This document shows, one piece after another, positions 1 to 4,944 of a stretch of 5,323 bases of DNA. The notes below the pieces were generated by a model that saw only the letters and a list, made by a program, of their open reading frames with translations, was not told the DNA's origin and did no database searches. Positions within the stretch are counted from its first letter, which is position 1, and every line of letters starts with the position of its first letter. The position numbers and the translations under genes were made by a program. The stretch is from an uncultured Oscillospiraceae bacterium. GTDB lineage: Bacteria; Bacillota; Clostridia; Oscillospirales; Ruminococcaceae. The stretch spans positions 1 through 5,323 of the forward strand of contig USOZ01000138.1 of NCBI GenBank assembly GCA_900556525.1, written 5' to 3'.

Positions 1-391
1 CGTTGCTGACGCTCTCGCTTCCGGCGCTCTCGTTGTTGAAGGAAATGAAGTTTCGTGCGCAGATATTCTCGGTTTCTTCGCCGGCAAGAAGCCTGTAAAG
101 AAGGCTCCCGCCAAGGCAGAAGCTCCCAAGGCTGCTAAGCCCGCTGCAAAGGCTCCCGCAAAGAAGCCTGCCGCAAAGAAGCCCGAAGCTAAGCCCGCAG
201 CAAAGGTTGAAGCTCCTAAGGCTGTCGCTAAGACAGAAGCTCCCAAGGCTGAAGCAAAGCCCGCTGTAAAGGCAGAAGCTCCTAAGGCTCCCGCTAAGGC
301 AGAAGCTCCTAAGACTCCCGCTAAGGCAGAAGCTCCCAAGGCTGCTAAGCCTGCTGCAAAGGCTCCCGCTAAGAAGAACGGCAAGAAGTAA
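1..391 (+). CDS. C-terminal part of a protein with a Lys/Ala/Pro-rich basic tail (5' truncated)
   Basis: The reading frame enters at base 2 and ends at TAA 389-391, giving 129 residues; the start lies outside the window. Residues 1-27 (starting VADALASGALVVEGN) look like the end of a folded domain that I could not assign to a family. From about residue 29 to the end the protein is almost only Lys, Ala and Pro with some Glu. It contains six copies of an xEAPK motif and ends KKNGKK. Such histone H1-like tails occur on bacterial nucleoid and RNA-binding proteins and are expected to be disordered and to bind nucleic acid; that role is inference here. Codon choice in the tail is narrow (AAG, GCT, GCA, CCC), as in highly expressed genes. 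A hairpin terminator follows 23 bases after the stop. Coding status is secure; function is unknown. Confidence 0.85.
   Translation, partial: VADALASGALVVEGNEVSCADILGFFAGKKPVKKAPAKAEAPKAAKPAAKAPAKKPAAKKPEAKPAAKVEAPKAVAKTEAPKAEAKPAVKAEAPKAPAKAEAPKTPAKAEAPKAAKPAAKAPAKKNGKK
113..376 (+). repeat. Internal direct repeat in the Lys/Ala/Pro tail (113-166 and 323-376)
   Basis: Two 54-base blocks, 113-166 and 323-376, lie exactly 210 bases apart and differ at only two positions (C142/T352 and A160/T370). Both encode the same stretch, beginning KAEAPKAAKP. Shorter partial copies of the AEAPK unit lie between them. Near identity at third codon positions suggests recent duplication or recombination within the tail rather than only selection for amino-acid composition. 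Tail length may therefore vary between strains. Confidence 0.85.
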
Positions 392-414
392 GGTCAAACG
401 GACGACACATAAAT

Positions 415-448
415 CAAAAGCCTCCGAGCTGATGTTCGGGGGCTTTTG
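415..448. terminator. Bidirectional intrinsic terminator between convergent genes
   Basis: CAAAAGCCTCCGA (415-427) pairs with TCGGGGGCTTTTG (436-448) with a single G-T wobble. The helix can extend inward by two more pairs to a TGAT loop. The stem begins with a run of A and ends with a run of T, so it works in both directions: a TTTTGTT tail for the + strand gene ending at 391 and a TTTTGATTT tail for the minus strand chemoreceptor ending at 472. Position between two converging stop codons supports this. Confidence 0.9.
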
Positions 449-471
449 TTATGTATGCTGTGAAAGTTTTG

Positions 472-1962
472 TCATTCGGTCAGTTTTTCAAGCTCCTGCG
501 CCATGATCTTTATGTCGCGCACCATTGAGCCGAGCGTTTCCGTGCCTGCGCTGTTTTCTTCAATCGCAGCGGCAACGTGCTGAACCGCTCCGCAGTTGCT
601 TTCGATATTTTTGCTGACGCTTATGAGCTGAGCCGAAACGCTTTCACCGTTTGTGAACACGTTTCCGATAACATTGTTCATGCCGCTGATATTTTCGGTA
701 ACCTCGCCGTTTGAGCGGCTTACCTGTTCAGCGGAAAGTTTTATCTGCTCCATGCTTTCCATACCGCTTCGCGTAAGAGACGCGTTTTTCTCCATAGCTT
801 CGACCGCGTTGCTGATATTGCTTGTAACAAGTCCGATTATTTCGTCAATTTCCGTTGCGGCATTCGCAGTTTTTTCCGAAAGTACCTTTATTTCGGAGGC
901 GACTACCGCAAATCCCGCGCCCGCTGCACCCGCGTGAGAGGCTTCGATCGAAGCGTTTATCGCGAGAATGTTCGTCTGGGTAGCTATATCGGTAATCATT
1001 TTCGTGATTTCGACTATGCGGCGGGACTGCTCGGAAAGCTGTCCGATAATTTCTCTGCTTTTGTCCGTACCCTTGCAAATCTCGTCCATTTCGGAATACG
1101 CGAGAGTGATTTTTTTATCATTTTCGGCGGTAAGCTCATTCGCGCGGTCGATAAGTCCCGCTATCTGCGCGCTTTTATCCGAAAGATTTTTCAGGCTTTC
1201 CGAGATTTGCGCCATGCTGTCCTCAACCGTTCTTATGTGGTTGAAGTTTGCGTCGCTGTCGCGCATTACGTTCGAGGTCTCGGCGGTTATGCTGCGGTTC
1301 GCTTCTGTTGAAGCTTCTGAAATTCGGTCAAGCTCCGTAACTGTCTCGAGCAGTTTATGTGAAACCTCAAGCGATTTTTCGCGCATTATGCGCTGCTGCT
1401 CCGCGCCCATAAGGTTTCCGAGCATTGACGCGGTGCGCTTTGCGAGCATTGAAAAAATGCAGGATATGCAGAAGAGGATTATTGCGCGGGGAACGATTCC
1501 GAAAAGTATCACGCGCTTTACGTCGGTTAGGTTATGGTCGGAAACAAAGTCGAAGCTGTACGACATGAGCTGTCCTATTGAAACGCCGATTATCGTGGCA
1601 ATAGTTGTGAAAAGATTTAGCTTTCCCGAAAAAAACAGGCTTGCAACGGTAATCGGGAATATATACAGCAGTACGGCGTGGAATGAAAGCGTTACCGTGC
1701 AGATAAGCGTGAAAATTACCGAGCAGGTCACGGTGACATACTTGACCCATTCGCCCTCCATTTTAAGCGCGCTTACAATTATAGTCGGGGCAATCAGGAA
1801 AATTTCTCCCAGCACAAACGCACCGATCATTACGCCCAGATCTACCGTAAAAATACCGGCAATATCCAGAATAAGTACGAGAACAAAGGCTATCGCCGTT
1901 ATCAGCATTACCTTTGCAGCGGCTTTATTCGCTCCGCGCTCATTTTCTTTTAATAATTCCAT
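472..1962 (-). CDS. Methyl-accepting chemotaxis protein with a multi-pass membrane sensor region
   Basis: This is a chemoreceptor-type signalling protein, expected to control CheA through CheW from the cytoplasmic membrane. From the chosen start it has 496 residues. Residues 16-173 contain five or six hydrophobic helices (about 16-38, 42-66, 76-94, 96-112, 115-133, 150-173) joined by very short loops, so there is no extracellular ligand domain such as Cache or 4HB. No HAMP domain is evident before the long helical region. The signalling hairpin tip is clear at about 326-357 (IATQTNILAINASIEA, then AGFAVVASE). The usual GExGRGF at the tip reads GAAGAGF, so the conserved Glu and Arg are both Ala. 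There is no C-terminal CheR-docking pentapeptide; the end is QELEKLTE. The ATG at 1962 is chosen over the in-frame ATG at 1980 because AAAGGG lies 7 bases before it, while the upstream ATG has no binding site. No che genes are in the window. Confidence 0.93.
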   Translation of the reverse strand: MELLKENERGANKAAAKVMLITAIAFVLVLILDIAGIFTVDLGVMIGAFVLGEIFLIAPTIIVSALKMEGEWVKYVTVTCSVIFTLICTVTLSFHAVLLYIFPITVASLFFSGKLNLFTTIATIIGVSIGQLMSYSFDFVSDHNLTDVKRVILFGIVPRAIILFCISCIFSMLAKRTASMLGNLMGAEQQRIMREKSLEVSHKLLETVTELDRISEASTEANRSITAETSNVMRDSDANFNHIRTVEDSMAQISESLKNLSDKSAQIAGLIDRANELTAENDKKITLAYSEMDEICKGTDKSREIIGQLSEQSRRIVEITKMITDIATQTNILAINASIEASHAGAAGAGFAVVASEIKVLSEKTANAATEIDEIIGLVTSNISNAVEAMEKNASLTRSGMESMEQIKLSAEQVSRSNGEVTENISGMNNVIGNVFTNGESVSAQLISVSKNIESNCGAVQHVAAAIEENSAGTETLGSMVRDIKIMAQELEKLTE

Positions 1963-1969
1963 TTTATTT

Positions 1970-1975
1970 CCCTTT
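1970..1975 (-). promoter_or_regulatory. Ribosome binding site that fixes the chemoreceptor start
   Basis: On the minus strand AAAGGG lies 7 bases before the ATG at 1962. The alternative ATG at 1980 is preceded by TTTTCTGACAT, which has no Shine-Dalgarno match and lies only about 20 bases from the predicted transcription start. The shorter product is therefore preferred. Confidence 0.65.
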
Positions 1976-2005
1976 CCCATATGTCAGAAAAATATATACA
2001 AATTT

Positions 2006-2034
2006 ATTATATCACGAATGTCGATTATTGTCAA
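2006..2034 (-). promoter_or_regulatory. Perfect consensus sigma-A promoter for the chemoreceptor gene
   Basis: The minus strand reads TTGACA (2029-2034), a 17-base spacer, then TATAAT (2006-2011): both hexamers and the spacing equal the vegetative consensus. Transcription should start near 1999, leaving a leader of about 37 bases before the ATG at 1962. So the gene has its own promoter although the lipoprotein gene lies only 133 bases upstream. Most chemotaxis genes in flagellated Clostridia use sigma-D; no sigma-D-type site is evident here. Confidence 0.85.
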
Positions 2035-2038
2035 TAAT
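2024..2038. promoter_or_regulatory. Palindrome over the -35 element of the chemoreceptor promoter
   Basis: ATTATTG (2024-2030) and CAATAAT (2032-2038) are perfect inverted arms around one central base and cover the -35 hexamer. That is a possible operator position for a repressor. A/T-rich sequence makes short palindromes common, so this is only suggestive. Confidence 0.35.
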
Positions 2039-2055
2039 TGCGTTAAAAAATTACT

Positions 2056-2074
2056 CCGCACGGTTTGCACAGGG
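2056..2074. repeat. Partial copy of the spo0A terminator sequence
   Basis: The stretch from CCGCACGGTTT (2056-2066) to GCACAGGG (2067-2074) resembles the spo0A terminator at 2916-2939, but with the inner part of the 3' arm missing so that no good hairpin can form. It lies just downstream of the lipoprotein stop and is followed on the minus strand by a T6 run (2045-2050). It may be a decayed terminator of the same sequence family. Without it the lipoprotein transcript could run on into the chemoreceptor gene. Confidence 0.3.
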
Positions 2075-2095
2075 TATTGAGCCATCGCGGCATAG

Positions 2096-2692
2096 TCACT
2101 CAATGCTGTAAACGTCTATTGTTACTGTGAGCGTTTCGTTTTCACCTAAAATTGAAGTTATAGACAAATTATTGTTCTCGCCTTTAAAAGTTGTAAAAAA
2201 TTCGGCGTTTACATTGCCGCTAAAAGCCTGTACCTTTTTTATACCGCTGTTTTTATCGGCGCACAACAGAAAGCCGTCGGAGTTAACATAGTATAATTTT
2301 TCTCCGTCGCATATCGCAGTGCTGTATTTTATATCGGAACTGCTGTCGATCAAGATCGGCTCATTTTTATAATAGTATACCTCGAAATACGCGCAATCGT
2401 TAGCCATTACATGACGGTAATATTTTATATAATAGCCTTCATCGTCGCTTGTGCCGTAAAAGCGGCACAAATCAACGACAATTATGTTATCCGAATCGGG
2501 AACGCCCTTTTTTTTCATTTCATCAAGAAGCGGCTGCATAATATTCGACGCTTCTTCCGATATTGAAGTTGAAAAGTCGTCGTCAAAATCGGGGTATATA
2601 CCCATGTTCCAGATGTGTTCGGACTTGCCGCAGCCCGCTGTAAATATGCAAAGTATCAAAAGCGGCAATAAAAATATACGGGGTTTATTCAT
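2096..2692 (-). CDS. Small secreted lipoprotein of unknown function
   Basis: The 198-residue product begins MNKPRIFLLPLLILCIFTAG followed by Cys21: a short basic N-terminus, a hydrophobic core and a lipobox (TAGC, with Thr at -3 instead of the usual Leu). It should be cut by lipoprotein signal peptidase and anchored to the outer face of the membrane. The mature part has an acidic stretch (DFDDDF, 35-40), a Tyr-rich segment (about 87-108) and alternating hydrophobic residues suggesting mostly beta structure. I recognise no domain. The ATG at 2692 is chosen over the in-frame start at 2773 because AAAGGG lies 8 bases upstream and because the signal peptide then sits at the N-terminus. The best upstream promoter candidate is weak: TTGGGC (2781-2786), 17 bases, TTTATA (2758-2763). 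It lies between spo0A and the chemoreceptor, but the spo0A terminator suggests separate transcription. Confidence 0.8.
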   Translation of the reverse strand: MNKPRIFLLPLLILCIFTAGCGKSEHIWNMGIYPDFDDDFSTSISEEASNIMQPLLDEMKKKGVPDSDNIIVVDLCRFYGTSDDEGYYIKYYRHVMANDCAYFEVYYYKNEPILIDSSSDIKYSTAICDGEKLYYVNSDGFLLCADKNSGIKKVQAFSGNVNAEFFTTFKGENNNLSITSILGENETLTVTIDVYSIE

Positions 2693-2700
2693 ATAGCATA

Positions 2701-2706
2701 CCCTTT
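2701..2706 (-). promoter_or_regulatory. Ribosome binding site that fixes the lipoprotein start
   Basis: AAAGGG on the minus strand lies 8 bases before the ATG at 2692. It selects this start over the in-frame ATG at 2773, which would put 27 polar residues in front of the signal peptide. Confidence 0.6.
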
Positions 2707-2912
2707 CTGTTTTCTCGATAAGACGGTAAGAATTCTGCGAGTTCGAATTTGTGCTTCTATAAATATATAACAATCCAGAAGCCCAAAACGGGAGTCGTTT
2801 TTTGAAAAAATTTGAATAATTTTAAAAATTCGTGCAAAATTGCTAAGAAATGATAAAATATTCGTTTGAGTTTGTTTAAAATGTACGCCGTGCTTACTGC
2901 GATAACGAAAAT

Positions 2913-2941
2913 GCCCCGCACGGTTTTGTGCCGTGCAGGGC
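2913..2941 (-). terminator. Terminator after spo0A
   Basis: GCCCCGCACGG (2913-2923) pairs with CCGTGCAGGGC (2931-2941), 11 positions with one C-A mismatch, around a 7-base loop. On the minus strand the hairpin begins 13 bases after the spo0A stop codon and is followed by ATTTTCG, a modest T run. It should separate spo0A from the lipoprotein gene. Confidence 0.75.
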
Positions 2942-2954
2942 GTGGGGTTAAAAA

Positions 2955-3728
2955 TCAAACCATTGCTCTCGGGAAATACTGGAGCCTTAGCTTATCGGCG
3001 ATAAGCGCGATAAATTCAGAGTTTGTAGGCTTTCCGCGCGTGTTGTGGACGGTATATCCGAAAATGCTGTTCAGAACGTCAACGTCGCCGCGATCCCACG
3101 CGATCTCAATAGCGTGGCGGATAGCGCGTTCAACACGGGAAGAAGTTGTTCCGTATTTCTGTGCGACCGTTGGATAAAGCAGCTTTGTTACGCTGTTCAT
3201 CATGTCGTCGTCGTTTATCGAAAGGATTATCGCCGTGCGCAGATAATGATAGCCTTTGATGTGAGCGGGAATGCCTATCTGGTGGATTATATCGGTTACT
3301 ACATATTCAATATTTGTTATCTCGCGGCTTGAACCCGCAGAGATATTTCCCGAGCGGAAGTTTATGAGCGTTCGTATCTTCTTTACGAGCTGCTTAGGGT
3401 CGAAAGGTTTCACCATAAAATAGCTTGCGCCCGCGTCCATAACTTCCTTTTCGAGCTGCGGCGTGCCGTGGTTTGCGACAACTATAGTTATCGGGACGCG
3501 CCCCTGACGGTGGCGGAGCTGGTTGAGCATTTCAGCCGCGTCGAGTTCGGGCATTTTTGCGTCGATTATGAGAAATTCGGGATTTTCGTTCACTACCGCG
3601 TCGAAGAGCAGCTTTCCGTTGCTGCGGCGGGTTATCGCGAACAGTCCGTCGTCTTTAAGTGCGCCTGCCCATTTAAGTCCGAGTTCAGGCGTGTCGTCGC
3701 CGATAAGTACCTTTGTCTTTTCTGTCAT
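2955..3728 (-). CDS. spo0A: Sporulation master regulator Spo0A
   Basis: This 257-residue response regulator is expected, once phosphorylated, to bind 0A boxes (TGTCGAA) and switch post-exponential and sporulation genes. The receiver domain (about 5-124) has the acidic pair D11/D12, the phospho-acceptor D56 (IIDAKMP) and K107 (KPF). The DNA-binding domain (about 138-250) is unmistakable: [14 protein letters not shown], the helix region [18 protein letters not shown] (194-211) and [17 protein letters not shown] (233-249). This differs little from Bacillus subtilis Spo0A. The linker (about 125-138) is short. The usual switch Thr/Ser after beta-4 is replaced by Val84 (ITIVVANHG). GGAGG 9 bases upstream supports the ATG at 3728. 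It has its own promoter and terminator, and is not preceded by spoIVB as in many spore formers. Presence of Spo0A does not by itself prove that the organism sporulates. Confidence 0.97.
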   Translation of the reverse strand: MTEKTKVLIGDDTPELGLKWAGALKDDGLFAITRRSNGKLLFDAVVNENPEFLIIDAKMPELDAAEMLNQLRHRQGRVPITIVVANHGTPQLEKEVMDAGASYFMVKPFDPKQLVKKIRTLINFRSGNISAGSSREITNIEYVVTDIIHQIGIPAHIKGYHYLRTAIILSINDDDMMNSVTKLLYPTVAQKYGTTSSRVERAIRHAIEIAWDRGDVDVLNSIFGYTVHNTRGKPTNSEFIALIADKLRLQYFPRAMV

Positions 3729-3737
3729 TGCTTTTTA

Positions 3738-3742
3738 CCTCC
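3738..3742 (-). promoter_or_regulatory. spo0A ribosome binding site
   Basis: GGAGG on the minus strand lies 9 bases before the ATG at 3728. It overlaps the end of the reading frame that continues through the leader: the frame's last sense codons (TGG AGG) lie across this site and its TAA is at 3735-3737. Confidence 0.8.
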
Positions 3743-3779
3743 AAGTTGTGTTTGGCGGGCAGGCTGCTTTTTCCGTCTG

Positions 3780-3854
3780 TCATTTTGCTGCAGCTTTGGC
3801 AGTAAATACTGCCGAAAATCCGTCGGGATAAACGCAATCACCGCTCCGCTTCAT
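3780..3854 (-). other. Possible leader peptide in the spo0A 5' untranslated region
   Basis: Within the roughly 180-base leader between the predicted transcription start and spo0A, an ATG at 3854 opens a 24-codon frame. It begins MKRSGDCVYPDG, ends VFTAKAAAK and stops at TGA (3780-3782). A weak AAGG lies about 4 bases before the ATG. If the TGA is ignored, the same frame stays open for 16 codons and ends at TAA 3735-3737, right at the spo0A Shine-Dalgarno site. This could be a regulatory leader peptide, a decayed short gene, or chance. The weak binding site keeps confidence low. Confidence 0.22.
3798..3813. promoter_or_regulatory. Palindrome in the spo0A leader
   Basis: GGCAGTA (3798-3804) and TACTGCC (3807-3813) are perfect 7-base arms around two bases. 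As RNA it could form a small GGCAG/CTGCC hairpin; as DNA it could be an operator. It lies about 100 bases downstream of the predicted start of transcription, inside the leader reading frame. It has no T tail, so it is not a terminator. Confidence 0.4.
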
Positions 3855-3878
3855 TTTGCCTTTTTGTTTTTTATTTCA

Positions 3879-3894
3879 ACACTATATGTAGTGT
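3879..3894. promoter_or_regulatory. NrdR-box-like operator (box 1) downstream of the spo0A promoter
   Basis: The 16-mer runs from ACACTATA to TGTAGTGT. It agrees with the NrdR-box consensus as I recall it (acaCwAtATaTwGtgt) at 15 of 16 positions. It lies within a longer perfect inverted repeat: CAACACTA (3877-3884), TATG, TAGTGTTG (3889-3896). It is just downstream of the predicted spo0A transcription start near 3910, a typical repressor position. On the + strand it is followed by T6, but no + strand gene precedes it, so a terminator role is unlikely. Confidence 0.55.
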
Positions 3895-3909
3895 TGTTTT
3901 TTCCTTTTC

Positions 3910-3925
3910 TGCTAATATCTTAGCA
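3910..3925. promoter_or_regulatory. Second, weaker box of the tandem operator (box 2) over the spo0A -10
   Basis: TGCTAA (3910-3915), TATC, TTAGCA (3920-3925) is a perfect inverted repeat whose central AATATCTT fits the core of the NrdR box; the outer bases do not. Its centre is 31 bp from that of box 1, with 15 bp between the boxes. That is the three-turn spacing known for paired NrdR boxes. It covers the -10 element of the predicted spo0A promoter. Confidence 0.4.
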
Positions 3926-3945
3926 TATATTGTGGAAAAAGACAA
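3917..3945 (-). promoter_or_regulatory. Predicted spo0A promoter
   Basis: The minus strand shows TTGTCT (3940-3945), a 17-base spacer, and TAAGAT (3917-3922) preceded by TGC, an extended -10. This is a good sigma-A-type promoter. Transcription would start near 3910, giving a leader of about 180 bases with two palindromes and a short reading frame. No upstream gene is needed for spo0A expression. Confidence 0.65.
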
Positions 3946-3962
3946 TATTTTTTGCCTGTCAG

Positions 3963-4159
3963 TTTAAGGCGGGAGGGGTGATTATTTCCCAAAGGGTTTG
4001 AAATTTCAAAGGAAAAATGCCGCAAATGTGCAGAGCCGTGCGAAAAATCCAACTTTACGCCGAACGTCGAAATATGACGTATAACGACGAAAAAGAACGA
4101 AAGTTTTCCCGGAAACGGAGCGTACTATATAATAGTAAAAAGCAATGTGACGTTGTGGG
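3963..4159. other. Non-coding stretch with short palindromes after the Xre gene
   Basis: With the spo0A promoter region this makes up the 431-base gap 3729-4159. I see no gene in it. It holds a perfect 14-base palindrome, TTTGAAATTTCAAA (3997-4010); an inverted repeat TACTAT (4123-4128), ATA, ATAGTA (4132-4137) containing TATAAT on the + strand; and a 5-base inverted repeat ACTGC-like pair, ACGTC (4064-4068) with GACGT (4076-4080). No convincing terminator for the Xre gene ending at 4160 is visible, so its transcript may run into the spo0A leader. Confidence 0.5.
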
Positions 4160-4873
4160 TTATTTCTTCCGTATCCTTCGGACAGTCCATAGAACAAGCT
4201 CATATAACGGGGTCAGCATGAGCCACGCCGCCAGATTGTCGGCAGCGTAGTAGCTGTCAAGATGCAGGCTTACGCCTATCATTGAGAGCGTCCATATTTT
4301 GAATTTTCTTATGTCACGGGAATGTACCGCGTCGATAATGCTGAAAGACATCACGACCGCGAAAACGACGATCAGAAACCATTTCGGCTCAAAATTGCCG
4401 TATCTGAGGCTCGTGAAAAATGCTATCGGGATTGCCGCGACAACGATCAGGAGCTTGAGCCAGAGTATGTCCGTCATTTTTGACGCGCGCTTCGCAATCG
4501 TTTCGCCGATACTGTTGGTCTGCTCTGCGGGAACTTCCTCCGCGTTTTCGGCGGGCGTTTCCTGCGGCTGTTCCTCGGTCGGCGGTTCGGGTAAGTCCTC
4601 GTTTTCTTCGGGTTCAGCCTGCGGCGGCTGTTCCTCGTACTGTTCGGTTTCCTCGGGCTGCGGTATTTCGTCCTCGGTACGAAGAAGCTCGTCGAGCGAC
4701 ACTTCATAAAGCCGCGCGAGCATTATCAGATTATCGGTATCGGGAGAGGCTTCGCTCCTTTCCCACTTCGACACCGCCTGCCGCGAAACGCCTATCTTTT
4801 CGGCGAGCTGTTCCTGTGAAAAGCCCTTTTCCTTGCGTAAATTAACGAGTCTGTTAGCTATTTCGATATTCAT
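4160..4873 (-). CDS. Xre-family helix-turn-helix regulator with acidic linker and membrane domain
   Basis: The 237-residue protein has three parts. Residues 4-64 form an HTH_3/Xre DNA-binding domain (IANRLVNLRKEKGFSQEQLA, then SRQAVSKWERSEASPDTDNL). Residues 65-120 are a Pro/Glu/Gln-rich, strongly acidic and probably disordered linker. Residues 137-231 contain three or four hydrophobic segments (about 137-154, 165-183, 193-205, 214-230), ending in a basic RRIRKK tail. So it is probably a membrane-tethered transcription factor; this HTH-plus-membrane layout is common in Bacillota, but its targets and signals are unknown. The ATG at 4873 is chosen because AGGAGG lies 6 bases upstream; an in-frame ATG at 4906 would lie upstream of that site. 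It is preceded by an extended -10 promoter and lies 431 bases upstream of spo0A on the same strand. Confidence 0.92.
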   Translation of the reverse strand: MNIEIANRLVNLRKEKGFSQEQLAEKIGVSRQAVSKWERSEASPDTDNLIMLARLYEVSLDELLRTEDEIPQPEETEQYEEQPPQAEPEENEDLPEPPTEEQPQETPAENAEEVPAEQTNSIGETIAKRASKMTDILWLKLLIVVAAIPIAFFTSLRYGNFEPKWFLIVVFAVVMSFSIIDAVHSRDIRKFKIWTLSMIGVSLHLDSYYAADNLAAWLMLTPLYELVLWTVRRIRKK

Positions 4874-4878
4874 AATAA

Positions 4879-4885
4879 ACCTCCT
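4879..4885 (-). promoter_or_regulatory. Strong ribosome binding site that fixes the Xre gene start
   Basis: AGGAGGT on the minus strand lies about 5-6 bases before the ATG at 4873, a near-perfect match to the 16S tail. The in-frame ATG at 4906 is upstream of it and is therefore rejected as a start. Confidence 0.85.
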
Positions 4886-4891
4886 GAAATG

Positions 4892-4914
4892 ATTGGCGCT
4901 GCGCACACGCCGAT
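4892..4914 (-). other. Possible hairpin in the Xre gene leader
   Basis: On the minus strand ATCGGCG (4908-4914) can pair with CGCCAAT (4892-4898), 7 positions with one mismatch, around 9 bases. The hairpin would sit just upstream of the AGGAGG site and leave it free. No T run follows, so it is not a terminator. It may affect mRNA stability or be incidental. Confidence 0.3.
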
Positions 4915-4944
4915 TTTTCGGTGCAAAACGTTTTCCGTGATTGA

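Noticed and set aside
1963..1980. Upstream in-frame ATG of the chemoreceptor at 1980
   Set aside because: No ribosome binding site before it; AAAGGG sits between it and the ATG at 1962.
2019..2025. TGTCGAT in the chemoreceptor promoter spacer as a Spo0A site
   Set aside because: One mismatch to the 0A box and no second box at 10 bp; too weak to claim.
968..2080. 370-codon open frame on the + strand
   Set aside because: It is antisense to the chemoreceptor, runs through that gene's promoter, has no binding site and its translation shows no family features. The minus strand product is a clear chemoreceptor.
2689..2958. 89-codon minus strand frame overlapping the spo0A stop
   Set aside because: It would start at a TTG without a binding site, crosses the spo0A terminator and overlaps the lipoprotein start.
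3780..3782. Recoding of the leader TGA as Trp
   Set aside because: TGA is the normal stop of the chemoreceptor, lipoprotein, spo0A and kinase genes in this window, so a genome-wide TGA-to-Trp code is excluded.
3877..3902. Hairpin plus T6 on the + strand as a terminator
   Set aside because: No + strand gene lies upstream of it; its position at the minus strand promoter fits an operator better.
3468..3923. 151-codon open frame on the + strand opposite spo0A
   Set aside because: It is antisense to a certain spo0A, and its translation is Cys/Phe-rich shadow sequence with no domain.
4767..4773. Perfect 0A box (TTCGACA) inside the Xre gene
   Set aside because: It lies in the coding region of the conserved HTH domain and is isolated; such a heptamer is expected by chance in a window of this size.
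4299..4845. + strand frames opposite the Xre gene, rich in Ser, Cys and Arg
   Set aside because: They are shadows of the repetitive Pro/Glu codons of the linker; no binding site or family features.
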